Position numbers and translations under genes: made by a program. Below, piece after piece: positions 47,021-58,983 of a stretch of DNA of 64,000 nucleotides. The notes beneath the pieces are model-generated. The model had not been told where the DNA came from, searched no databases, and worked only from the letters and a program-made list of their open reading frames with translations. This DNA comes from Casuarina equisetifolia (taxonomy: Eukaryota > Streptophyta > Magnoliopsida > Fagales > Casuarinaceae): positions 13,337,501 to 13,401,500 of the forward strand of contig CM052361.1 of NCBI GenBank assembly GCA_028551475.1, in the 5' to 3' direction. Position 1 is the stretch's first letter; the number at the start of each line of letters is the position of its first letter.

Positions 47021-50000
47021 TCAATTTCAACGTACAAAGACAACTTTCTAATAGAATTTCTCAAGAATTTTCATGTATTCTTTTAGAGATATCTTTTCAT
47101 AAAAACATACCCAACTCTTCCCTTGATTCAATAAGTTCAAAACTTAAGAAGTGAAAGTTGCTCTAAAAAGTACGGTAATGAGTAGACTTTAGGTTGTTTT
47201 AGGCTTCCATAATTTTCCCTCCAAGTTTAGCACAGAAGAATAAGTTAGGTGAGGGCGGGGGACAGAATTATTAGAATATGACCAAGAGGACTAATCCGGG
47301 GTGTCTTCGGTTGATATAAAGAGTAGTGGAGGTGCCAATGGGGTGTGCTATGGATAGGTGGAAATTGACCTTTTTAGTGGCAAATGACAAAAAGGGTGTG
47401 TTGCGTGGGTTAATGATGAAAAATTATTTGTTCCATAGTGGGGTTTAGTTTGATTCCATGTGTGGATGTTCATGGCCATATGCATAAAATGTATGTATTT
47501 GAGTAACCACTATGCATCTTCCTTGCCTTTGGTCCCATTGCCTTTTTGTCCCTTTCTATATTTTCTCTTCCTCCTCAATTATTTTCACCCTTTTTCTTTC
47601 TTGGTTTTTAAACTCTCTGCTTTTATTTTCTAAATTAAGTGCACTTTTTCTTTTTGTCAAAGCATCACACGCAACCCAATTTTGATTGTACGGTACGAGA
47701 TGGCCTTGCTTTAATGGAGTGTGGGTCAGGCTGCTCAGCTGGGTGTCACAAGAACACATTCCATGTTCTTGTACGCACGAATGCTTTATACGGTAGCAGG
47801 TTTTGAGTCACTTTCGTATAGATTTCAGTTTCTTTTCCCTTTTCCCTTTCTGAGCTGTATGGATTTCAAGCACACCGTTATTGTATTATGAAGTGTTTAC
47901 ACTTCAAAAACCACCAAAAACCAGCATTACATCATGTCATCTTGGAACAAGGCCTGGCCCGTGCCATATGGGCGGCATGTGCTGCTTCCCAACCATTGGA
48001 AACCGATGCCTGATGGATGCCAAGGAAGAAGCATCACACGTTTTATGGATCTTACATTTTTGGGATGCCGATGTACAAAGCAGGGAGGCGTCTTTTTATC
48101 GAAGCCAATAGACAGATTACCAACCTGAACAGGGTGTCTCCTGATAGTTATTGAAGTGATCTCCGAAGAGATTGCCTTTGATAGTCCTTGACCCAAGCGC
48201 GTTGCTATCTCCTAAAATTGTCAGTTTGATTTGCAACCAACAAGATCCTTTTTCGGTTTACCTTCTAAATTATTGGCTCTGAGGGAGAAAAAAGTTAGCA
48301 TACCATTCTTGATGCTCGCCATGTCATGCTGTTAGCGAGATTTCACTCTTCCCCAGCGGGGGTCCCTGTAAAACAATAATTTGCATGAAATAATTCTTGT
48401 TTCGTGTATCTTCCTTCTGGGACAGAATCGACAGCTTCTGGCTCTACAGAGAACCAGTAGAAAATAGAGAGTAAACCTTTTATTTTTTATTTTTTATGCA
48501 GGTCAAAGGATATCGTTTTTGTCAACAACTGGGTACCGTCTCTTTCTTCGGGGGTGGGGTTTCTAGGTGGCGAATTCAAAGCCCTGGAAAATAGTATTAA
48601 ACTCGGGGGACACGATTTCGCTTTGTTCAAGAAGGGTAGAGCCATGAATGAGTGAAGTTACCTACATTTTGCAGAGCATGTGAGCCGGAGTGGTGGGCAG
48701 AGAAGTCTAAGGGAAGGACCAGGTAAAATAGACCCAGAAACAAGTTAGTTAAAAAGTCTGATCAGGGATTGTGGGACCAAGGATTGAAAAGCTTAAAGAG
48801 TGGGTCGGGTGGTAGGCAAAGTTTTCAAACGGGTTGCTGAATAAGAAGAGAAAAAAAGGTTTCGTGGTGCATGTGGCCTACTGAATTATTGGGTTGCATA
48901 GGGTAGCATGTTAGTGTCTCATGTCAAAATCTTTGGAGGCGAAGCGATGTGACCAAAAAAAATTCAAAAGCACTTGGGACCCCATTCTTAAACAGTTTGT
49001 GATGAATTCACAAGCCGTGGTCGCTTTCTTTACCTAAAAAGTAAGAATTTTGATGCAAATCATATACGCAGTGGGTTGTGTTGAAGATGATAGACACTCT
49101 CACCGAGGCGGCCTGTGCTCTGTATGATTCTCTTGTTGTTTCCTTTTCGGCCCCGCCTTTTTCTGGGTTGCTTGCCAAACTGTTCAGCTGTGTAGGCCAT
49201 TGGGCCCGTCAGCACTGAGCTCACTGCCGGACAGGCCCGCGCTCTAGACTCAGAATGGTAACAAATTCAGAAATCCTAACTTACAAGTTTATGATTATTT
49301 ATGTCTACATGTTTTATATATTTCACTCCCAACTAGTGTCTATTCTCAATTAAATTAGGTGTTTGTGATTATCTTAAAATACTAAGTAGAAAAACTTATC
49401 TTTTTATAACTTAAAATTTATTATTTTATTTTTTAAAAAAATCTTTGGAATAGAAAACCATATTCTTAATGGACTAAAGGGACTCCGTAAGATATATGTA
49501 AGCTGTTGGAGTGGGTATATTCTACTTCATGCTTTTGGCGACAAATGAGGTGAAGTGTCGAACACAGAAGGAAGCATGCTGAAATGGACAAGACAAGGGG
49601 TATTTTCTCAATGAAACTTGAGCTGTCTATGAATCGTCTACTTCGTCTGCCACAGCTCGAAGTGTGGAATGCATGAGCTGCAGAGTTCGTAGAAAGTTTC
49701 AGATACAATGGACGTTCTGCTGTCTAAAGAACACGCAGTGGTCAGTACTTTATGTCACTCCCTTCCTCACTAGTCCTTATTCAGTGTTTGTTCGCCGACA
49801 TTCGTCAGCTTTATCTCGTTGAGAATCATTCCCTTGCCCCTCTGAAAAGATTCGCTTTTTCTTTCTCACAAACCCTGAAGCAACCAGCACAAGATCTCGG
49901 TGGAAATAGCCATGCACCAGATTTTGAAAGTTCAATTTAAACCATCCATACGAGCAGGCAAGCGAATTCAGTTTTCTGCCCTTTTCTTCTAAGCCCATCT

Positions 50001-52690
50001 TAGGGATATATAGGCTGAAAGGCGTCATGTTGGAAACATTTATAGACCTTTGGTAAGAATATCTCATGGTATAAGCACGAAGCCATCCAAAAAAAGGGCT
50101 CCTCCATATCCCATGGTGTCAACTCCACTTCAGGGCATGGTTTGGAGCCCCGCCTCTTCTCAGTTTCCGGTCTAAAGCTGTCCCCCGTAGTCGTGAAGTC
50201 TGTAGGAGTAGCCAAAAGTCTAAGTGCATGCCTCATTTAGACCTGTAGCTGAAGGTTAAGTAAGGCATTGAATTCATGGTAATAAAGACAAGGTTTTGTC
50301 TCGCTTAGTGATGCTATCAGAATAAGTATATGAAGCAGAGTACTACTCTAGATTCAGGAAATTCTACAAAGTTTTAAGTTTAATTGTTTCTGAAATGAAG
50401 TGCATATTCATGATTGCTGAAACTGACTGACTAAATACGTGTGATGGACAAAGATTAAGATTCGAAGGGTACATTGATTAGCTCCCGTCTAGTTAAAAAG
50501 AGAGAGTTTATAACAAATTAAACCTGAATTTTTGGATTTAATATGCTATGTAAAATGTGTATCTTCATTGCAGGCTTTGGTAGGCAGTTCTCACTTCAAC
50601 GGGGCCAGGATCTTTATGAGCTCAGCACGAGGAACGGAAACTTGGAGTCTCATATCTTGGATAGGAACTTCTCTTTGAGTTCTCTTCTCAAAATCTTTCC
50701 TGAAGTTGACTTTGGAATACTACTCACAAAAGTTACTTTCCGTAATGTTTTGTAGTGCACAACCTGTAGAGAGCAAAGCAACCTATCAAAATTTCGAGCA
50801 AAATTTTGGGGAATGTCCGAGCCCTGTTCAGGAATTATCGATACTATTCATGCATGTATTGAGGCATCTATTACGCAAGTATCATGAGTAAAAGCAGGCA
50901 CAGCTGCAACAGCAGCTGAAAAAGAGAAGGAGGTCACAGACAATGCTTTTTCGTTCATTTGACAGGTGGTAGAATTTGAACCAGATCATTCAATTTATGT
51001 GGCGACGCTTTACCACTGTTCAAAAACACCTTTGCATACTGCAACTAACTTAAAAAAATTCGAATGTAGATTATCAGGGCAATCTCGAGTAACTAAAATT
51101 TCCACGTTCAGAGTAACTTTACGCCTACTGATGCTAGTCAAAAGAGATAACACACAGTTATGATTCTTTTAACCCAAAAGGTCGATATGAGTATGCAGCA
51201 TACAATCATAACATCAGTAGAACAGTTAACGCTTATGGAAAATTGTCCTGTTATCTCACTAAATAATCAAAACACACAGGAAGGGTTATTTTGATAAGCT
51301 TGACTAGAAAAGCAATTTCTCAATGCATTATATTCCTGACTCAATGATTGAATTCTCCTGGGCTTGAATACTATCACTACGGAGATTGATATAATCCAAA
51401 ATTGTATTGCATGCTTGGCTCTACAAGATCAAATTAACCATATAGATGTATTCTTTGGAATTATACTTTGCCAAACCTCTTACCTGCTTGGCAATAAATT
51501 GCTTAACATATTCTTCCGTTAGCAGGCTGTTTGGTAGGCGAACAACATATGCAATTGGGACCTCACCAGCTCTAGCGTCCTCCAATCTACAAGTCAAAAA
51601 GAACATCAACCTTTTAGGTAATGTTTGAAACACTATAAAACAGTTGACCTGTATATCTGCTAAAAGCATGGAGAAAAGTACTTGAACGAACTTATGAAAC
51701 TCTCCTACTTACGGTATCACTGCAGCATCTACTATTTCATTATGAGAAAGCAGCAGCCCTTCAAGCTCTGCTGGCGCCACCTAACATCCATCATACTCAG
51801 GTGTGAGACTCGATTCCTCATTCAGTGAGCTATATTTAACATGACTACAAGTGGCATTTGAAGAAGAATCAATAAAGGTTCTGCCATAATCTTCCAATCT
51901 ACTAATCACATGAACATCATCAGTGCTTTAATGCTACTTTCAACATGATGCATTCATGGCTTAAGCAGCAGGAGCAACTAACTTTTGTTGTCTTGGTACG
52001 ACAATGAAAACGAATCAAACAAGGCTTAATAGATCGACCTGAGAAGCTACACGAGTTGCTTTTGCGATGGCAAATAATAAATGCTATGTTACCTGAAAAC
52101 CATGACACTTGATGAGCTCTTTACATCGATCTACAACGAATAAATGTCCCTCTTCATTGAGATATCTAAAATCACCTGTGTGTACCCATCCATTCTCATC
52201 TATGGTTTGCTTTGTGGCTTCTGGGTTGTTAAAATAACCTGAAAGCATTTTCAGGCACTAATAAATCATTCTAGTAATGTAAGATTATAATAAAGATCAA
52301 TGAAGTTGTTTGATTTTTAAGCGTGCTTCTTCTTTACTTATCCCCGCTTGTGGCTGGGGAATTTGGATCTTTTACTCAATGGAAGTAAAAGATAGAGCTC
52401 AGCCTTCAAGCAGGGCATGGTACACTGTCCAAATAAAATTACCATTGGAACCGGCTTTAACTTAAGTTGAATGAAGTTTTGGTTCATCAAAGATTTTCAC
52501 TAGTACTCCAGACAGTGAATCTAAGATTTGGCATACTGGGTTTAACTAGAATTTCATCTCCTCCATATCTGTTATGTACGTCTGGCAAAACAGAAAAATG
52601 ACACTAGTTTTCTCACTTGGACATTCTTAGTTGGTACACAAGCACGGTTGGATTTTATCAATAGAGAGTAGGATAAAATTTTCAAATTTG

Positions 52691-53378
52691 TGTTGGGTTG
52701 GTCCAGCCCATATTCAGGGACTTATTATTGGGTCCAATTAGGGTAATGTGGTCCTAAGGTTTAAAAGAAAAAATATAGGGTTTTTTCTTTAAGAGAAGAG
52801 GTGAGTGGCCGTCAAAAGAAAAAAGAGAGAGAGAAAAGAAAAGAGCAGAATTTCGCAGGAATTAGAGGCCCTGCGCAGCAGTTGATCAAATGTTTGATCA
52901 AGGACGATCCGTGGTCCGATTGAGCTGATTTTTTGTCAGCAGGTTCGGGATTGGGTGTTCTTCATTGTGAACCGTTGGATCGTCATTTGGAGCTCTTGAA
53001 GTCAGCAGATTGTGGTCGAAAATCTGGATGATATTTCTTCAACTTTTCTTGGTTAAGTTGTTGTTTACAACTTGTTCTTCACTATTTATTGGTGATTCTA
53101 TTGTTGTTGAATCAGTAAATCTTTGTCCTGTTGCTATTGTTAAGGACTTGATTGGGTTGTATCCTAACGATTGATATAGTGGAGATTTGGGTGGACTCCG
53201 TGATCGGTCCCGTGGTTTTTTTATCCTTCACATTGGAGGAGTTTTTCCACGTAGAAATTCTTTTGTGTTGACTGTGATTTGATTATTTTACTTGTGATTC
53301 GAATACATCGTTGGTGTTTTAGTATTTTCTCATAGGTTCAATCAAAGTGGAAAACTTTATACGTCATTTTTCCCATCA
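52691..53378 (+). repeat. 5' LTR of the intronic copia
   Basis: 688 bp, TG...CA, followed by gag and then the primer-binding site. Compared with the 3' LTR it differs at the seven positions described for the whole element, with no insertions or deletions. Confidence 0.97.
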
Positions 53379-53381
53379 GAG

Positions 53382-53395
53382 TGGTATCAGAGCTT
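53382..53395 (+). promoter_or_regulatory. Primer-binding site (initiator Met tRNA)
   Basis: tggtatcagagctt, three bases after the LTR end, matches the 3' end of plant initiator methionine tRNA, the standard copia primer. Confidence 0.93.
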
Positions 53396-53432
53396 AGGTT
53401 CTGGTTGTTTTATTTTTGGATTTGATTGAACA

Positions 53433-54338
53433 ATGGAACTAAGCACTAACAGGATGATTAGTTTGAATGGACGAAATTATCATGTTTAGAAGGGTAAGAT
53501 GGAAGATTTGCTTTATGTGAAGCGTTGGCACTTACCGGTGTTTAGTGAAACTAGACCAGATAACATGAGTGAGGCCGATTGGACTCTTGAGCATAAAATT
53601 GTATGCGGGTTCATTCGACAATTTGTAGATGAGAATGTTTTGAATCACATTAGTAAAGAAACACATGCTCGGACTCTATGGAACAAACTTGAATCTTTGT
53701 ATGCTCGAAAGACTGGAAATAATAAGATGTATTTGATGAAGCAACTTATTAGCTTGAAATACAAAGATGGGCAATCCATATCTGATCATTTGAATGAGTT
53801 TCAGGGAATGTTAGATAAACTTTCATGCATGAATATGAAGTTTGAAGATGAAGTACAAGGACTTTGGTTACTTGGTACTTTACCAGAATCTTGGGAAACA
53901 TTTCGTATGTCAGTGAGTAACTCTGCTCCCGATGGAATTGTCACTATGGATTTTGCCAAGACTAGTATTTTGAATGAAGAGATGAGAAGAAAGAGTCAGG
54001 GTTCTTTGTCTCATTCTGAAGCTTTGGTTATTGAAAATAGGGGGAGAAGTCATAGTAGAGGTCCGAGAGGTTATAACAAAAGTCGAAGTAAGTCTAGATC
54101 ATGGCATAAAAATGTAGAGTGCCATCATTGTGGCAAGATGGGTCATATCAAGAAAAATTGCTTCCAGCTGAAAAATGAAAAGAAAAATGGTAAAGGTAGA
54201 AATGAGAAGAAGAAAGTTAATGAAAGTGAGGAGAAGAAGGACAACAATGATAATGATCGAGTTGCAACAGCTACTAATGAACTTGTTATTGTGTGCTATG
54301 ATGATAATGTGAATTTTGCAAGCAATGAGACAAGTTAG
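53433..54338 (+). pseudogene. Copia gag with internal amber stop
   Basis: The natural start is the ATG at 53433 (M-E-L-S-T-N-R-M), and codon 19, at 53487-53489, is TAG. Related gags have Trp there (H-V-W-K-G-K-M-E-D). Translation could restart at the ATG at 53499. The rest is a normal copia gag with the UBN2-type core (L-W-N-K-L-E-S-L-Y) and one CCHC knuckle C-H-H-C-G-K-M-G-H-I-K-K-N-C near 54120-54162. It ends at a second TAG (54336-54338), where the family continues with Trp into the protease. Both stops are single G-to-A changes from TGG. Confidence 0.9.
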
Positions 54339-57300
54339 GTAATTGATAGTGGTGCTTCTCTTCATATTACTTCCAAGAGGGAGTTCTTTACTTCTTATAC
54401 TTCTGGAAACTTTGGCACATTGAAGATGGGTAATGATTGCTTGGCTAAAGTTGTAGGTATGGGAGATGTATGCTTGGAGACTCGTAATGGATCTAAGTTG
54501 GTTCTCAAGAATGTTAGACATGTACCAGAAATTCGCTTGAATTTGATTTCTACCGGACAACTTAATGATGAAGGTTTTTGCAATATCTTCAATAATGGAC
54601 AATGGAAACTTACTAAGGGTTCATTAGTTATGGCTAGAGGAAAGAAAGAGTCTTCTTTGTATTTGTTTCAGGCCAAGATTTCTAAGAACACTTGTAATGT
54701 AGTGGAAGATGGAAATGCAAGTGCTTTATGGCATAAAAGATTAAGTCACATGAGTGAGAAGGGCATGAATGTGTTGGCAAAGAAGAACTTGTTATCTGGG
54801 ATTAAGAGCGCAAAACTTGAGAAGTGTGCACATTGTTTAGCTGGAAAACAGAAAAGAGTTTCATTCTATAGTCACCTTCCTTCAAGAAAATCAGATTTCT
54901 TGGAGTTAGTACACTCAGATGTTTGTGGCCCAGTCAACCTGAGGACGCTTGGTGGAGCATCCTACTTTGTGACCTTTATTGATGACTACTCAAGAAAGGT
55001 TTGGGTTTATGTTTTGATGTCAAAAGATCAAGTGCTAGATGTATTTAAGCAGTTTCAAGTTTCAGTAGAGCGGCAAACTGGAAAGAAGTTGAAATGCATT
55101 CGATCAAACAATGGTGGTGAGTACATTGGACCATTTGATGAGTATTGTAGGCAACATGGTATTCAACATCAGAAAACACCTCCAAAAACACCTCAATTGA
55201 ATGGTATAGCGGAAAGAATGAACAGGACATTGGTTGAGAGAGTTAGATGTATGATTTCAAATGCTAACCTGCCAAAGACATTTTGGGGTGAGACATTACT
55301 TACAGCAGCTTATGTTATCAATTTATCTCCAACTGTTGCTTTAGATGGTGATGTGCCAGATAGAGTTTGGTTTGGCAAGGATGTTTCCTATAACTATCTA
55401 AGAGTATTTGGTTGCAAAGCATTTGTTCATTTTCCAAAAGATGAGAGGTCTAAGTTAGATGTCAAGACACGAGAATGTATATTTCTTGGTTATGGTTATG
55501 ATGAATTTGGCTACAGGTGTTATGATCCAGCTGTGAAGAAAATTGTGAGGAGTCGTGATGTTGTATTTTTTGAGAATCAAAATATGACAGATATTGGTCA
55601 GAGTGAGAAGAATATGTCACAAGGCTCTAAGATTGGTATTGATATTGATCTAATTCCTTCAAATGATTTACAGCAACAGTTGCCAGAACAAGTTGAAAGT
55701 GATATTCAACATGATGTTCAGGATCAGGTTCAGAATGACCAACAGGGTGCAGATAATAGTGATACTCAGACAGATAATGTTGTTGATGTTCAGCAGAATC
55801 TATCTTCAGTTCCACCATTGAGGAGGTCTACTAGAGGTCGCCACCCATCCTCTAGATACTCTACTGAGGAGTATGTATTGTTGACTGATGCAGGTGAGCC
55901 TGAGAGCTTTGAAGAAGCAGCAGAGGATGTGGATAAGAAAAAATGGGTTGATGCAATGCAAGATGAGTTGAAATCTTTGCATGATAATCAAACATTTGAG
56001 TTGGTGACATTGCCTAAAGGCAAGAAAGCTTTGAAGAATCGTTGGATTTATAGATTGAAGCATGATGAAAATTCTTCACAACCCCGATACAAAGCCAGAC
56101 TAGTTGTTAAAGGTTTCAGTCAGAAAAAGGGAATTGATTATGATGAGATTTTCTCACCTGTTGTGAAAATGTCCTCAATTCGAGTGGTTTTGGAATTGGC
56201 TGCCAGTCTTGATCTTGAAATTGAGCAAATGGATGTAAAGACTGTTTTTCTTCATGGTGACCTAAATGAAGAAATTTATATGGAGCAACCAGAGGGTTTT
56301 AAAGAAAAAGGTAAAGAGAACTATGTTTGCAAGCTAAAGAAAAGTTTATATGGCTTAAAACAGGCACCGAGACAATGGTATCGAAAATTTGAGTCTTTTA
56401 TGGGGGAGCAAGCCTATAAGAAGACAAATTCTGATCATTGTGTATTTGTGCAGAAGTTCTCAGATGATGATTTTATCATTCTACTACTTTATGTAGATGA
56501 CATGCTTATAGTTGGTAAGAATGCTGCAAGAATTGAAAAGTTGAAGCAGGAGTTAAGTAAGTCATTCTCAATGAAAGACTTAGGCTCAGTAAAGCAAATT
56601 CTTGGTATGAGATTTAGTTGTGATAGAAAAGCCAAGAAGTTGTGGTTGTCTCAAGAGGAGTACATTAAGAAAGTGCTTCAGAGGTTTTGTATAGATAAAG
56701 CTAAAGTGGTGAGCATGCCTCTTGCTACACACTTTAAGCTTAGTAAGAAACAATGTCTTACAGATGAGGAAGACAGAAAAGATATGGAAAGAGTTCCTTA
56801 TGCTTCAGCTGTTGGTTGTTTAATGTATGCAATGATTTGTACAAGGCCAGATATAGCTCATGCAGTTGGAGTAGTTAGCAGATTTACTTCTAATCCTGGA
56901 AGAGAACATTGGAATGCAGTGAAGTGGATTCTAAGGTATCTTCGAGGCACTTCTAGTTTGAAACTTTCATTTGTGAGTGATAAGCCTATTCTTGTGGGAT
57001 ATACAGATTCTGACATGGCAGGAGATATTGATAATAGAAGATCTACTTCATGCTACTTGATTAAATTTTCAGGGGGAGCTGTGGCATGGCAATTAAGATT
57101 ACAAAAATGTATTGCTCTATCTACAACAGAAGCATGTAAAGAGTTGCTTTGGATGAAGGAATTCATAAAAGAACTTGGTTTCGTGCAAGAAAAGTATGTG
57201 TTATTTTGTGATAGTCAAAGTGCTATACGTCTTGCTAAGAACTCTACTTTTCATCAAAGGTCAAAGCATATTGATGTAAGGTATCATTGGATACGAGATA

Positions 57301-57431
57301 TAATGGAAACCAAAGAGGTTGCACTTGAAAAGGTACATACTGAGGATAATGGTTCTGATATGATGACAAAGGCTCTATGACGAGAAAAGTTTGAGTTTTG
57401 TCGGCATGAGGCCGGTTTGGATTGTGCTTGA
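54339..57431 (+). pseudogene. Copia pol: protease, integrase, RT, RNase H
   Basis: In frame with gag across the amber codon. The protease starts V-I-D-S-G-A-S at 54339. The integrase has a zinc finger (H-K-R-L-S-H ... C-A-H-C) and a core with V-H-S-D-V-C-G-P, then R-S-N-N-G-G-E at 55101-55121. The second catalytic Asp of the D,D-35-E triad is Asn (AAC at 55107). The third (A-E-R-M-N) is present. RT is complete with Y-V-D-D near 56490. RNase H has G-Y-T-D-S-D, but its L-S-T-T-E-A block runs straight into C-K-E-L-L-W (57117-57152). About eight residues, including the catalytic Glu, are gone. A TGA at 57378 precedes the usual C-terminal R-E-K-F tail, which stays open to 57429. Confidence 0.9.
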
Positions 57432-57460
57432 GAAATGAACATATGGAATCTCCCTCATTT

Positions 57461-57477
57461 GGGCTGAGGGGGAGAAT
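57461..57477 (+). promoter_or_regulatory. Polypurine tract
   Basis: gggctgagggggagaat immediately precedes the 3' LTR and is the plus-strand priming site of the element. Confidence 0.85.
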
Positions 57478-58165
57478 TGTTGGGTTGGTCCAGCCCATAT
57501 TCGGGGACTTATTATTGGGTCCAATTAGGGTAATGTGGTCCTAAGGTTTAAAAGAAAAAATATAGGGTTTTTTCTTTAAGAGAAGAGGTGAGTGGCCGTC
57601 AAAAGAAAAAAGAGAGAGAGAAAAGAAAAGAGCAGAATTTCACAGGAATTAGAGGCCCTGCGCAGCAGTTGATCAAATGTTTGATCAAGGACGATCCGTG
57701 GTCCGATTGAGCTGATTTTTTGTCAGCAGGTTCGGGATTGGGTGTTCTTCATTGTGAACCGTTGGATCGTCATTTGGAGCTCTTGAAGTCAGCAGATTGT
57801 GGTCGAAAATCTGGGTGATATTTCTCCAACTTTTCTTGGTTAAGTTGTTGTTTACAACTTGTTCTTCACTATTTATTGGTGATTCTATTGTTGTTGAATC
57901 AGTAAATCTTTGTCCTGTTGCTATTGTTAAGGACTTGATTGGGTTGTATCCTAACGATTGATATAGTGGAGATTTGGGTGGACTCCGTGATCGGTCCTGT
58001 GGTTTTTTTATCCTTCACATTGGAGGAGTTTTTCCACGTAGAAATTCTTTTGTGTTGACTGTGATTTGATTATTTTACTTGTGATTCGAATACATCGTTG
58101 GTGTTTTAGTATTTCCTCATAGGTTCAATCAAAGTGGAAAACTTTATACGTCGTTTTTCCCATCA
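57478..58165 (+). repeat. 3' LTR of the intronic copia
   Basis: 688 bp, colinear with the 5' LTR, TG...CA, followed by the second atttg duplication at 58166-58170. Confidence 0.97.
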
Positions 58166-58983
58166 ATTTGACAGTGTCATATCCTTACAATTAGCTCGTA
58201 AACCATTTATATATGTTTCAGTGATACAGTAAGCTGAACTTATGAAATCCCATATCACCACTGGCTACTCAAGTGAACTATTCCGAAGGTGTACAAGACG
58301 GGGAACAGAGTCTCTTGTTAAACATGGTTTCACTCTTTACACACTTATGAGTAACCATAAACACGAGTTCATACCCCTGACTAGATAAAAAGAAAAAAAG
58401 AAAAAAGTACTCAGAGGATAAAAAACGAAATAGTATGCATGAGCCCGAGGCTTATATTTGTGTAATATCATTCAAAACTAATCTAATCTGGCAAATTAGA
58501 CACAACAAGTTGAAATATTAGCTTAGCAACCCATCATTGAACGATTTAATGCTGTGGGATATTAGTGGGTCTAATGCTGTGGGATATTGAAAGACACTTT
58601 AGGGCTTGGTTTAGTTAATCTACTTTGCTATCTATATCCTAGAAAGGTGCTAGGTATAAAATTCTTGACTACTTTATGCACACGTAATTGATAGATAAAA
58701 GAAACCCAAGTAAGAAAGTATTAATTCAGAATTGAAAATCTGCCCAGTTAGAAGTGGTGAGCTAAAATTGGAGACATCAAACAAAAACTCTACCTTGCAT
58801 CATATTAGGTCCTCGAAGCCATATTTCTCCCTGTTGTTCAGGTGGCAGAGGCTTTAACGTATCTGTGTTAACGATCCGGCATTCAACTCCTGGAACAAGA
58901 GTTCCAGTGGAGCCAGATAAGGGAGATTCTTCCTCTGGATTTTCCAACGCAGTGATTCCACAAGTTTCTGTTATTCCATAGCC

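Larger units (their letters stand above)
40821..50649. other. About 10 kb without a supportable gene
   Basis: I translated the longer open frames (for example 45361-45840 plus and 46419-46078 minus) and recognise none. They lack homology to known families by eye, splice partners and compositional consistency. No LTR ends, reverse transcriptase or transposase words were found, in contrast to both flanks. G/C content looks somewhat higher than in the transposon regions. The left few hundred bases belong to the ABCB1 promoter and the right end to the 3' flank of the ligase gene. Noncoding RNA cannot be excluded. Confidence 0.5.
52691..58165 (+). mobile_element. Recent Ty1/copia retrotransposon in a ligase intron
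   Basis: The element is 5475 bp, with two 688-bp LTRs (52691-53378 and 57478-58165), both TGTTGGG...CCCATCA, and a perfect 5-bp duplication atttg (52686-52690 and 58166-58170). The LTRs differ at 7 positions, all transitions (about 1 percent). The primer site and polypurine tract are in place. The internal region encodes a single copia gag-pol frame in the order gag, protease, integrase, RT, RNase H. The frame is broken by in-frame stops and active-site changes, so it is not autonomous. It is inserted antisense to the 4CL-like gene, between the exons ending at 58794 and starting at 52238. Confidence 0.97.
50650..58983 (-). pseudogene. 4CL-like acyl-CoA ligase, 3' five exons only
   Basis: Minus-strand exons: 58983-58794, 52238-52093, 51780-51713, 51586-51484 and 50763-50650 (621 nt, 206 residues plus TGA), all with GT-AG borders and matching phases. 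They encode the C-terminal part of an ANL-superfamily adenylate-forming enzyme. Features are G-Y-G-I-T-E-T-C-G (motif A5 region), G-E-I-W-L-R-G-P-N, W-V-H-T-G-D-F (A7), [13 protein letters not shown] and the catalytic-lysine region P-K-S-T-S-G-K-I-L. The best likeness is the Arabidopsis 4CL-like 7 group. These are peroxisomal CoA ligases, and the C-terminal S-K-I is a weak PTS1-like tripeptide. The usual V-A-P-Y-K is V-V-H-Y-K. The large first exon (AMP-binding core) is not in the window, so this is either a 5'-truncated pseudogene or a gene whose exon 1 lies beyond 64000. Intron 58793-52239 contains a copia insertion. Confidence 0.8.
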
